Assembly: GCF_008704495.1 (NCBI RefSeq)
Contig: NZ_CP023699.1
Coordinates: 10,044,001 to 10,108,000 of the forward strand
Reading direction: 5' to 3'
Length of the DNA: 64,000 bases
Source of the DNA: Streptomyces kanamyceticus
Lineage (GTDB): Bacteria; Actinomycetota; Actinomycetes; Streptomycetales; Streptomycetaceae
Position 1 is the stretch's first letter; each line of letters begins with the position of its first letter. Position numbers and translations under genes: made by a program. Below are positions 27,195-35,284 of the stretch, piece after piece. The notes beneath the pieces were generated by a model. It was not told the origin of the DNA, searched no databases, and saw only the letters and a list, made by a program, of their open reading frames with translations.

Positions 27195-27590
27195 ATGACC
27201 TCTGACGACCCGCCGGCCAAGAAGACTGTCGTCCAGCCGACGGCGGCATGGCCCAATGTGGACGGCGGCATCGCCAGCGGGGAGCTCGCTGCGCTGTGGA
27301 TGCCCTGCGGCGGTGCCCCGTACTGCCGCATTGGACTTCGCACGGGACTGAGCCTTCCGCAGGCGCGCCGCCTAGCCAAAGCGATTACCGAGGAAGCCAA
27401 CAGTCCACCACAGCGCCTCAACGTCCTGCTGGACGGCAGCGGCCTGCCGTCCACGAGAGAGGCATGCGGTGAACACCGCGGGCCTGCCATGCCCCGGGCC
27501 CGCTGGTCGCCAGCCGACGGGGGCTACATCCCCGACCGCACAGGCCGAGCAACTCTCCTTGCCCGGCCTGTGAACCTGACCTCCGGCTGA
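27195..27590 (+). CDS. Hypothetical protein of plasmid type, 131 aa
   Basis: ATG 27195 (MTSDDPPAKKTVVQP). Residues about 23-70 form a compact unit, IASGELAALWMPCGGAPYCR then LSLPQARRLAKAITEEA, seen in small proteins next to replication or transfer genes of Streptomyces elements. The C-terminal part is Pro/Arg-rich. No signal or membrane segment. It lies 87 bases before the winged-helix protein and may share its transcript. Function unknown. Confidence 0.55.
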   Translation: MTSDDPPAKKTVVQPTAAWPNVDGGIASGELAALWMPCGGAPYCRIGLRTGLSLPQARRLAKAITEEANSPPQRLNVLLDGSGLPSTREACGEHRGPAMPRARWSPADGGYIPDRTGRATLLARPVNLTSG

Positions 27591-27677
27591 CCCCCGAGCC
27601 CACCAACTCCCTCACACGAAGCCCGTCGTGCCCTGAGCGCCGCAGGTCTACTTCGTGCTACCCGGAAACGGACCTGC

Positions 27678-29039
27678 GTGCCCTTCCCTGAGACCACCCA
27701 CGATCGAACTGGCCCTACTTCAGACGTGCTTGCCCTGAGCCAGCAATGGCTCGCCACCACCTCCGGCCGCATCGCCACCGACGGATTCTCCTGGTTGCAG
27801 GCCGTCTGCTGGTTCCGCCTCGACGGCGGCTACCGCGCCCCCCGCGGCCACGGCCCCCGGCGTGTGGGCGACACCACGCTGCGCGTCGCCACCGAACTGG
27901 CTCGGCTTTCCCCCTGCCGGCCCGGCGTCAGCTACCTGATGCACCGCCTCCAGTTGTCCAAGCGCACCGTCCAATACCACCTCGGCATCCTGCGCGAGAC
28001 TGGGCTGCTCACCTACCGGGCCAAAGGCACCCGGGTGTCCGGAAGGGGCGGAATGGCCTCGGAGTTCGAGTGGACCATCCCGACCACCTTTGACACCGCT
28101 GTGCACCTGCGGACCCGCACCAGTGAGCAGTACGGGCGCATCGTGCGCGGCATCGAGGACCAGGGCCGGGCCCTGATGAAACGGCTGTCGAGGATGGCGC
28201 AGCGGCTGATGCGTCGACGCCTCCGTCGTCCGTCCACGCGCCGACGGCATTGCACCCCAATGGAGGGCAGTTCAGAAAGTTCTGCGACTACCGGTACTAC
28301 TTCTGTCCCCCCTGAGAGCAACCGCGTCAGCGGGAACGCCATGGTCCCTCACTCTCAGAAGCCCACCCCAGCAACCCGTAGGAAACTCAACAAGGTTGGT
28401 CGGCGCTTCCAGCTGGCCCGAGAGCTCATCGGCCAGATCGACTGGCTGACCCGCTGCTCGGTGCCCCGCATCGCCTGGGTAGTCAGAAACGTCGCAGATG
28501 CCGGGTGGAGCGCCACTGACGTCCGGGCCTGGCTGCACCTACGCGGCGGCTCTACCCAGGTACGCCGCCCCTCCGGGCTGCTGGCCGTCCTGCTGAGTGG
28601 TGCCGAGACCACGCTGGACACCCCGGCCAAGCGGACCTACGCGGCGGACCGGTGGCACGCGGCCCAGGAAGCCGCCCGGCTGCACCGGATCGAGAGCGTG
28701 CGCCGCGACCGGGAGCAGCGGGACGGCGACTGGCGGCCACCGGTGAGCACCGCCGTCCAGCGCCTAGTCGCCGACGCCTTCGCGGCTGTGACACCACAGC
28801 ACGGCATCGGCGAGGACCTGCCGGAGGTGGCCGGCCCCCAGGACCTGACGGCCGAGGAGCTCCAGGTGATGCGGAACGCGGCCCGGGGCTCCTTCATGTC
28901 CGGCGACACGGGACTGGTGATGTGCGCGCTCGAGGCATTCGGCCGGCCCACGGCAGAGGCCCTGTACGGGCCCGACCTGGTCGAGCGTGCGATCAAGCTG
29001 GCCGATGGCAGCTCACTGATGGTCCTGGGACGCCAGTAG
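27678..29039 (+). CDS. Plasmid-type winged-helix (replication-associated) protein
   Basis: A 453-aa protein (MPFPETTHDRTGPTSDVLAL). Residues about 85-130 hold a winged-helix motif (YLMHRLQLSKRTVQYHLGIL then LLTYRAKG). A basic linker rich in Arg (about residues 170-190) is followed by a helical C-terminal region (ELIGQIDWLTRCSVPRIAWV and VRAWLHLRG). This layout is shared with the protein at 55243-56499 and is typical of helix-turn-helix replication/partition-type proteins on actinomycete plasmids and arms. It is followed 11 bases later by a DciA-like fragment, which supports a replication role. Confidence 0.6.
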   Translation: MPFPETTHDRTGPTSDVLALSQQWLATTSGRIATDGFSWLQAVCWFRLDGGYRAPRGHGPRRVGDTTLRVATELARLSPCRPGVSYLMHRLQLSKRTVQYHLGILRETGLLTYRAKGTRVSGRGGMASEFEWTIPTTFDTAVHLRTRTSEQYGRIVRGIEDQGRALMKRLSRMAQRLMRRRLRRPSTRRRHCTPMEGSSESSATTGTTSVPPESNRVSGNAMVPHSQKPTPATRRKLNKVGRRFQLARELIGQIDWLTRCSVPRIAWVVRNVADAGWSATDVRAWLHLRGGSTQVRRPSGLLAVLLSGAETTLDTPAKRTYAADRWHAAQEAARLHRIESVRRDREQRDGDWRPPVSTAVQRLVADAFAAVTPQHGIGEDLPEVAGPQDLTAEELQVMRNAARGSFMSGDTGLVMCALEAFGRPTAEALYGPDLVERAIKLADGSSLMVLGRQ

Positions 29040-29049
29040 GGGATACGCG

Positions 29050-29229
29050 ATGACGAAGCCGAACAGCGCCAAAGGCCCGACGAGCTCCACAGCGCCGACG
29101 TCCGGCGTCGATCTTGCCCGTGCCGCCCTGCGTGTGGCACGGGGGATACACGTCTCGCATGACGCCCGTTCGGCCGTCTACCGCAGAGCGCTTGCCGCTC
29201 AACGACCTCGCAACTGGACAGACAGCATG
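29050..29229 (+). pseudogene. DciA (DUF721)-like N-terminal fragment
   Basis: ATG 29050 lies 11 bases after the winged-helix gene. The first 60 residues include SGVDLARAALRVARG, nearly the same as the N-terminus of streptomycete DciA (SGVDLARVALRAAKE type), the replicative-helicase loader. Homology ends by about 29230, where the sequence becomes the 3' end of a type III PKS gene on the other strand. The KH-like DUF721 domain itself is therefore lost. The frame stays open to 29883, but that part is antisense to the PKS. Confidence 0.6.
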
Positions 29230-30505
29230 AGGAATCCGTCAGAGGTTGTGCCAGTGTCCTTCGATCGCGGCCCCGGTGAGCCCGGGCCCGATTCCCATCA
29301 GGAGAGTGCGCTGTCCGTGGGGCGGAGACGTGTCCGCCGTGCGCGCGAGGACGTCGAGGACCGCGACGCCGCCGAGGTTGCCGCTGGTGCGCATGCTCTC
29401 CCAGGAGTTATTGAGGAGTTCGGGGGCGCATTGCAGGCCCTTGGCAGTGTCCTCCAGGATCCGGGGGCCACCCGGGTGCGCGATGACGACGTCGGGCGTC
29501 CAGTCCGCCTCGTCTCTGCGAAGCCACTTCCACAGCGGGGGCATGATGTGGGTGATGCCGTCGGGCGCCCATTTCTCAGAGGTGAAACGCATGCCGGAAG
29601 GCTCAACGTTCAGGGTGTAGGAGTCCGTCGTGTCGGGGACCACCTGCTGCCAACTGCCGCGGACGTCCAGGCATGCCTGGCCCGGATCCGCAGTGACGAG
29701 GCAGGCACCCGCCCCGTCACCGAAGAGGAGCCGGTAGATGATGCCCGCGTGATCGTTCTGGTCGCTCTGGTACACGGTGGACAGCGCCTCCGCGACGACC
29801 ACAGGACACGCAGACCGGGCATGCGGTCGACCAGTTGGGTCGCCCAGGCCAGGGCATGCGCGCCGCCGACACAGCCCAGCTGAGTGGCGGGAATCCGCAG
29901 AACGTCCGGGCGTAAGTGGAGCTCATTGACGATGTGGGCGTCCAGCCCGGGGGTAGCGGGTGTAGTGCTGTGGCTGGTGATGATGCAGTCCACGTCTGCG
30001 GGGCCCAGGGCGGCGGCTTTGATGGCGTCGTGGGCAGCGGCCGTCGCCATGTTGAACGCAATGGGCTGAGCGAGACGATTGCGCTCAGCCGCTGAGCCTG
30101 GAGACGATTTCCAGCGGTGCCACGAAGTGGCGTGTGTCTATGCGGAGATTGTCGGCCAAACGCTCGATTACCGCGGGGGAGGGGTACTTATACGTTGTCC
30201 TATGTGGTGAGTCGGAGTAGTCGCTTGTAGCAGCACAGGGCGGCTGCCAGGCCGAGGAAGGCCAGGTAGTTGGCGGGTTGGCGTTCGTAGCGTGGGCTGA
30301 GACGGCGGTATCCGGTCAGCCAGGACAAGGTCCGCTCGATCACCCAACGGGGTCGCCCTAATCGTTCGCTGGATTCGATGCCCTTGCGGGCGATGCGGAC
30401 GCCGATGTGGTTGCCCCTGTCGGCGTACTCGAGAATGTGCCCAGTGAAGTACGGATGAACGTGCTCAGCGAGATGACAGGCTGTTCGCTCGGCTCGGTGG
30501 GCGGA

Positions 30506-30994
30506 TCACCAGAGGCCGAAGAACCGCGTCCACCACGTGGGCCGCGCTGCGAAGTGCTCCAGCGCGCTGGGGCCCTCGTAGTCGCTCTCCAGCAGTTCTT
30601 CGGGGATGCTCACGTAGCCGAGCTCAGTCAGGGCCTGCTCTACTTTGGCTAGGTCAGCGGGATCCAGCGCGCCCTCCTCACGGGCTTCGTCCGTGCCGAG
30701 GAAGGCCCCCGGATTGTCGGCGCATACCTCGGCGAGGGAGCCGAACTTGCTCACGCAGAGCACGATCCGTGTTCCGCAGATCATCGCGTCCGCAGGCACG
30801 TGGATGCGCCCGTACTCACTGGAGTCCTGGGTGTCCCGCTCGGACTCGCACGGGGCTCCGAAGTCCGCTTCGAGCCGACGGATCAGACCGCTGAACGCGA
30901 GGCCGGTCGCGGCGCGGTTGTAGTGCTGCGGTTGTTCCAGCCGCTCGGGGTCGTCGAGTTCGCGCAGGAGGGCCAGCAGTTCCGTCTCGCTCAT
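30506..30994 (-). CDS. Passenger protein in the IS21 element, 162 aa
   Basis: The start is taken at ATG 30994 (MSETELLALLRELDDPERLE); another ATG lies two codons upstream behind a G-rich sequence. The acidic cytoplasmic protein has Leu/Glu-rich N- and C-terminal helices and a central strand-rich part (IHVPADAMICGTRIVLCVSK). It ends PTWWTRFFGLW. It is not a transposition function. The composition resembles small immunity-type proteins of streptomycete arms, but I know no family name. The gene lies between istB and the left IS end, so the element can be viewed as carrying cargo. Confidence 0.7.
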   Translation of the reverse strand: MSETELLALLRELDDPERLEQPQHYNRAATGLAFSGLIRRLEADFGAPCESERDTQDSSEYGRIHVPADAMICGTRIVLCVSKFGSLAEVCADNPGAFLGTDEAREEGALDPADLAKVEQALTELGYVSIPEELLESDYEGPSALEHFAARPTWWTRFFGLW

Positions 30995-31078
30995 TGCCAT
31001 CCGCCCATCCTGCCGCCCGCCGGGCGGCAGCAGAGGGGCAGGGGTATGCAGGCAAGGGCCAGATCCGAAGGGCAGGGC

Positions 31079-31845
31079 CTAGGCTGCGGTCTCGCGCTCG
31101 ATGGCTGCGAGACGGTTCTTGAGTCTGTAGCTGGGGCCGTTGATGGAGACGACGTCGCAGTGGTGCAGGAGCCGGTCGAGGATGGCCGTGGCGAGGACTT
31201 CGTCACCGAACACCTGCCCCCATTCGCTGAAGGTCTTGTTCGAGGTCAGGAGGATCGATCCTTTCTCGTAGCGCTTGGAGATGACCTGGAACACCAGGTT
31301 GGCCTCAGCGCGTTCGAGTGGCTGGTAGCCGACTTCGTCGACGACGAGAACTCCGGGGCGAAGGTAAGTGCGGAGTTTGCTGTTGAGGCGTCCGGCCGCC
31401 TCGGCGACTTTGAGCTGGCGGACCATGTCGTCGAGGGTCGTGAAGTAGACGGAGAAGTTGGCCCGGCAGGCGGCGACCGAGAGAGCGACGGCGATGTGGG
31501 TCTTGCCGACCCGGGCGGTCCCAGCAGGGCCGCGTTGGCCTTGGCCTCGACGAAGGCGAGGGTGGCGAGGTCTTTGATCTTGCGGGGGTCGAGCTCGGGC
31601 TGGAAGGAGAAGTCGTACTCGTCGAGTGTCTTGTGGTGCGGCAGCTTGGACAGCCGCAGGCCCTGCCGGAAGCGCCGGTCGTCACGAATGGCGAGTTCCT
31701 CGGCCAGGACCAGATCGAGGAAGTCGAGGTAGCCCATCTTGGCCTCGTCCGCCCGGCCGGCGTACTGGTTCAGGCTCTCGGCCAGGTGGGGCAGGCCGAG
31801 TTTGGCGGCCGTGGTGCGGATTCGGGTGCTGATCAGCTCGCTCAA
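31079..31845 (-). pseudogene. istB: IstB ATPase, frameshifted in Walker A
   Basis: The N-terminal half (MSELISTRIRTTAAKLGLPH … FSFQPELDPRKIKDLATLAF) runs to ALLGPPG. One G is then missing, so GPPGVGKTHIA becomes GPPGSARPTS. The rest is present in the next frame: VLVVDEVGYQPLERAEANLV (Walker B), ILLTSNKTFSEWG and the end (INGPSYRLKNRLAAIERE). IstB is the AAA+ helper for IS21 transposition. Restoring one base gives a full-length protein of about 255 aa, so this could be a sequencing error or a recent mutation. Confidence 0.88.
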
Positions 31846-32562
31846 CTGGGCTCCTCTGGCTTGGGGTGGGTGGTGAAGGGACGGGTCCCGGTCAGTTCGG
31901 CATAGACCGACAGAGGTCTGCGGCCGACCTCGACGCGGACGGCCGCAGCCCGGTTCAAGAGAGCCATCAGCGAGCCCGCCGTTTCCGCGCCGAGTGCGTT
32001 CTGATGACGGGGCTGCGGAGGAACATCACCGGTGGTGGTCCGTCGGTTCCGGCCGTCGGGAAGACCGTCCCAGTGCTTCTCGTCGACGACACAGGCTCCG
32101 CGGCCGACAGCCCTGCGGTGAATGGCCAGCAGGATGTCGCCGTTGGCGTCGGGAACGGTGGAATGCAGAGTGATCTGGGACTTTGTTGCCCTGACTTCCA
32201 CCAGCTGACGTGGGCGGACCTTGCGGGCCGGCACCGAGTAGAGGTTCGCGTCGAAGGCGACCAGGCAGTCCTTGCCGACGTAGCGAAGGTGTCTCTGGGT
32301 GACCACGTAAGGTGTCGCCGGCAGGGGCCTGAGGGCCATGTGGTCGCGGATCGCGCGGTGCCCGATGACTTCGCCGTGGGGGCCGTGGGACTTCGCCCGG
32401 CGCAACGGAACCCTTGCGGACCGTGCGGCGGTTGAGCCCGGTCTCCTTCGCGATTTCCGACAGGCTCATCGCCCCGGACTCGAACAGCCCGCGGAAGCGT
32501 CGAAGCTCCATCCATCGTTGCGGGTCCAAGACCACGGTCAGCCGCCCTCCGCCACCCTTCAC
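31842..32562 (-). pseudogene. istA: IstA transposase with the catalytic core deleted
   Basis: The N-terminal HTH is present (LDPQRWMELRRFRGLFESGA, MSLSEIAKETGLNRRTVRK). The frame then jumps to the C-terminal domain (RPLPATPYVVTQRHLRYVGK, FDANLYSVPARKVRPRQLVE, KHWDGLPDGRNRRTTTGD). The roughly 250-residue DDE (rve) core is missing. The 3' end overlaps the istB start by four bases, as in intact IS21 elements. Transposition in cis is therefore impossible. Confidence 0.88.
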
Positions 32563-33368
32563 AGGCCGGCAGCAGACTGCCCACGATCAAGCTCCGATAC
32601 GTCAGGAAGTGGGCACGTTCATCCGTACGTGACTGGGCACGTTCACGTGTACGCCGACAGCCCCAGAGCCATCGCCGCAGGTGGGGAACATCGTAGGCCT
32701 TGTCGGCGTGGAGGCGTTGGGGTTTGAAATGGCGGCCGCGATGCGGGTCGTGTTGCGTTTGGAGACCTGCCACCATTGGCTTCAGTCCTTCGCTGTCGTG
32801 GACGTTGACCGCGGAGATCCCGACGACCAGGGGCAGTCCGTTCGCGTCCGACAGGATGTGCATCTTGATACCCGGCTTGCACCGGTCCACAGGGCTCGGA
32901 CCTGTGTGGTCGCCCCTTTTTTTAGCGCGGACGTGGGCGGTGTCGAGCACGACTCGGCTGACGTCGATGAGGCCGGCGTCATCGAGCTGGTGCAGCACGG
33001 CCTCGTGCAGCCGGCCCCAGACACCGGCCCTGGACCAGATCAGGAACCGTCGGTGAGCGGTCGACTTCGAGATCCCAAAGCAGGGCGGCAGCTGCCGCCA
33101 GGCGCATCCGCTGACCAGCACGACGATGATCGCGGCGAACAGCGTCTCATCAGGTGTGTCCGGTGCCCCGCCGCCCTGCGGTCGCACTTTTGGAGGCAGA
33201 AGTAACGGCTTCGCGATCTCCCACAGCCCGTCCGTAACAATCTAACTCCACGCCCCCTGACCCATGTTGAAGTACTACTCCGACTCACCACATAGGACAA
33301 CGTCTAAGTAGGCCAGTGGGCCAGCCGCGCGAGCGAGCGGCCCCTTGTGGCGGGTCCATACCGGTGTA

Positions 33369-34184
33369 TTACCGCGGTGCCTGCGCAGTGATGAGCATGT
33401 TGGTGGGGAGCCGCGCCGTCAACAGCCCGCTCAGCATGGCCGCACCCTGCTTGCGCATCTGCGCGTCGAGCCCCTGCGCCCGGTCGAGCTGGGCGATCAT
33501 GTGGCGGTAGTGCGGCAGGGTGTGGTCGGTGATGTCCAGGTATTCCGTGGGCAGCAGGCCCGCTTCGAGCAGAGCCGCGATGTAGGTGACCAGGGGCAGG
33601 AACGGTGCGTTGAACGACATGCGCCGGTACGCCTCGACGCTGGCACGCTCGGCCAGCGTCGGGGTCGTGAGCTGGACGCGGTCGGTCGCCACGAGGCGGC
33701 CGCCGGGCTTGAGGACCCGGGCGATGTGCCGGAACGCGGCAGGGCGGTCGTTCATGTGGACGAGGGACTCGATGGCCATGACGGCGTCGAAGGAGCCCGA
33801 CGGGTAGGTCAGCTCCTCGCCGTCGCCCAACTCGAAGGTCACGTGGTCGGTCATGCCAGTCTCGGCGGCGCGGCGGGCGGCTTCGGCGATCAGCGCGGGG
33901 CTCGTGGCGATCGCGGTGACGTGGACGCCCATGGCTTTGGCCAGGCGTAGGGCGGGAGCGCCGAGGCCGCAGCCGATGTCGAGGACACGGTCTCCCGCCT
34001 GGATGCCCAGCCGCTCGATGACGAGGTCGGTCATGCGGTTGGTGGCCTGTTCGAGGGGTGTGTCGTCCGCGTCGTCGTGCCAGTAGCCGACATGGACGTT
34101 CGCCCCGGAGAGGGCGCTGATCATCTCGACGTTGTCGTAGAACGCGGCGACTTGCTGCTTTGTGTGAACCTCGGCGCTGCTCAT
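33369..34184 (-). CDS. SAM-dependent methyltransferase of the terpenoid cluster
   Basis: A 271-aa class I methyltransferase; ATG 34184 overlaps the terpene synthase stop (ATGA). Motif I is RVLDIGCGLGAPALRLA, motif II region FELGDGEELTYPSGSFDAVM, and post-motif HIARVLKPGGRLVATDRV. It resembles the UbiE/RebM-like group that methylates O, N or C of natural products. An N-terminal segment (VAAFYDNVEMISALSGANVH) is like that of cyclopropane- and geranyl-diphosphate-type C-methyltransferases. In this operon it may modify a prenyl diphosphate, a terpene scaffold or a polyketide part. A broken type III PKS gene follows nine bases after the stop. Confidence 0.85.
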   Translation of the reverse strand: MSSAEVHTKQQVAAFYDNVEMISALSGANVHVGYWHDDADDTPLEQATNRMTDLVIERLGIQAGDRVLDIGCGLGAPALRLAKAMGVHVTAIATSPALIAEAARRAAETGMTDHVTFELGDGEELTYPSGSFDAVMAIESLVHMNDRPAAFRHIARVLKPGGRLVATDRVQLTTPTLAERASVEAYRRMSFNAPFLPLVTYIAALLEAGLLPTEYLDITDHTLPHYRHMIAQLDRAQGLDAQMRKQGAAMLSGLLTARLPTNMLITAQAPR

Positions 34185-35284
34185 CGGATTCCCTCAAGGG
34201 TAGGGACGTCGGGGAAGTAGGTGTGGGAAGGCGTCAGACGTAGTTCGCCCTTCAGGACGCCGTTCCAGACGAAGCCCCGGCCGTGGTAGCGGGGAGCCAT
34301 GAAGGACCAACGGTGGTTGGCGGCCCCGATGTGCTGGAACGTCTCAAGGAGCGGCAGCAGGCCGGGTACGTCCGCCAGGCGCGATTCGGTGATCTCGTTC
34401 CAGTGCCGCACCGCCGTGTCCTGGCAGTGGTCGATCATGCGGGCGACGGTGTCGACGGCTTCCTGGAGAGTCGCTCCCTGCGTTCGGCGCAGGAGGCAGA
34501 TGGCGTTGTTGTGGTCGCCCCGGGCGCACTCGGCGCGGAAGGACAGCAGGTCGTTGGGCAGGTACCAGTAGTCCATGATGGCGGCCCAATAGCGCTCGAC
34601 CGACTCGTGCTTGAGGGCAGTCTGGTCGATGTCCAGACCCAGGACGTACTGGGTGACGATGTGGTAGAAGATAGTCGCGGAGCTACCGTCGGCGGCCCGC
34701 ATGTGCCTGTAGCTGTCCAGGTCGGTGACTTGGTTGCGGAGCAGGTTCGTGGCCTCGTCGCCGATGGTGACGGTGGAGTAGTGGTCGAATGCCTCCACGA
34801 GGCGGGTGAAGCCCTCAGGGGTGGCCTTCGCGGCGAAGCGGGCGATCAAATCGTTGATGCTGTCCATCGCCCACGGCTCGTCGGGGGCTGGACCGCCTTC
34901 GAGCATCTTCTTCAGGGATTCCAGGTAGTCGTTGACGGCGTTCTCTCGGTGCGCGTCGCTGTCACCGGCGCCGGTCCGCAGCCGGGCCACGTCGTTGTCG
35001 TGGAAGAAGAGCCAGTCTGTGAGGTTGCAGACGTCCAGGACCTTCTCCGTATCCAGCCGGTAGTAGGACATGGAGACGAACAGTGCGGAAAGGTTGTCGG
35101 CCAGGATCTGTTCGGCGGCCTCACGCTGCCCCGGCAAAAGCTTGGTGCGAACCCACTCTTCGTGACGGCCGAGGATGTTGTAGTAGTCAGGATGAAGGCC
35201 GCAGGTGAAACGCTGGGTGACGTGCGGGAAGACAACGAACGATTCTTCGTCTATGCCGGGGCAGGGCGGCAGCGGGGTGGTCAC
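34181..35284 (-). CDS. Class I terpene synthase
   Basis: A 367-aa cyclase. GTG 35284 overlaps the P450 stop (GTGA). The NSE metal motif is intact: NDLLSFRAE (NDxxSxxxE). The aspartate-rich site reads FFHDNDVARL, a variant of DDxxD with Asp-Asn-Asp. A C-terminal Arg-Tyr pair is present (MAPRYHG), as usual in bacterial terpene cyclases. The enzyme should ionise a linear prenyl diphosphate and cyclise it in the cytoplasm. The adjacent long-chain polyprenyl synthase suggests a C20 substrate, though C15 cannot be excluded. The methyltransferase and P450 overlap or flank it, so its product is probably further tailored. Confidence 0.9.
   Translation of the reverse strand: MTTPLPPCPGIDEESFVVFPHVTQRFTCGLHPDYYNILGRHEEWVRTKLLPGQREAAEQILADNLSALFVSMSYYRLDTEKVLDVCNLTDWLFFHDNDVARLRTGAGDSDAHRENAVNDYLESLKKMLEGGPAPDEPWAMDSINDLIARFAAKATPEGFTRLVEAFDHYSTVTIGDEATNLLRNQVTDLDSYRHMRAADGSSATIFYHIVTQYVLGLDIDQTALKHESVERYWAAIMDYWYLPNDLLSFRAECARGDHNNAICLLRRTQGATLQEAVDTVARMIDHCQDTAVRHWNEITESRLADVPGLLPLLETFQHIGAANHRWSFMAPRYHGRGFVWNGVLKGELRLTPSHTYFPDVPTLEGIR

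Larger units (their letters stand above)
30418..32659. mobile_element. IS21-family element carrying a passenger gene
   Basis: A 2242-bp element bounded by GCCCC (30413-30417 and 32660-32664), a 5-bp target duplication. Both ends start TGTCGGCGTAC and are near-identical for about 47 bases (30418-30464 and 32613-32659 inverted), including an internal repeat of the CACGTTC/GAACGTG type. It contains decayed istA and istB and, downstream of istB, an unrelated 162-aa gene. The broken istA and istB make it non-autonomous. Confidence 0.92.
30200..33187 (-). pseudogene. IS5-family transposase split by the IS21 insertion
   Basis: The 5' part (33187 to 32665) encodes APDTPDETLFAAIIVVLVSG, WRQLPPCFGISKSTAHRRF, VVLDTAHVRAKKRG (first Asp) and KMHILSDANGLPLVV (second Asp). 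The 3' part (30417 to 30200) encodes GVRIARKGIESSERLGRPRW, VIERTLSWLTGYRRL and LCCYKRLLRLTT. Joining the parts at one copy of GCCCC gives an uninterrupted 246-codon frame (…RRWLWG-NHIGVRIAR…). Conserved residues continue upstream of GTG 33187 (VTDGLWEIAKPLLLPPK), so the true start may be nearer 33240. Confidence 0.9.
30191..33304. mobile_element. IS5-family element with an IS21-family element inside
   Basis: Perfect inverted ends lie at 30192-30221 and 33274-33303 (30 bp). TA occurs directly outside each end (30189-30190 and 33305-33306), consistent with the TA duplication of the IS427-type IS5 branch. Without the inner element (30418-32659) and one GCCCC copy, the IS is 867 bp with one transposase gene on the minus strand. 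It landed in the 5' part of the type III PKS gene. Confidence 0.9.
29239..33359 (-). pseudogene. Type III polyketide synthase, interrupted by nested IS elements and frameshifted
   Basis: With both IS elements removed, ATG 33359 opens a frame (MDPPQGAARSRG) that reads through the insertion point into TGLLKYPSPAVIERLADNLR and IDTRHFVAPLEIV. The 3' part (30190 to 29239) has the catalytic Cys in QLGCVGGAHAL, the His in VIAHPGGPRIL and the Asn in SGNLGGVAV. Two compensating one-base shifts, near 30091 and 29803, break the frame. Net length is about 334 codons. The start lies nine bases behind the methyltransferase stop, so this was probably the last gene of the terpenoid operon. Chalcone/stilbene-synthase-fold enzymes condense malonyl-CoA onto acyl-CoA starters. 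This copy is inactive now. Confidence 0.8.

Noticed and set aside
29230..29883. C-terminal part of the ORF beginning with the DciA-like fragment
   Set aside because: Antisense to the conserved 3' half of the type III PKS.
30165..33379. ATTACCGCGG on both sides of the nested IS as a long target duplication
   Set aside because: The copies lie 16 and 64 bases away from the IS ends; the TA duplication and the restored PKS frame give a better fit.
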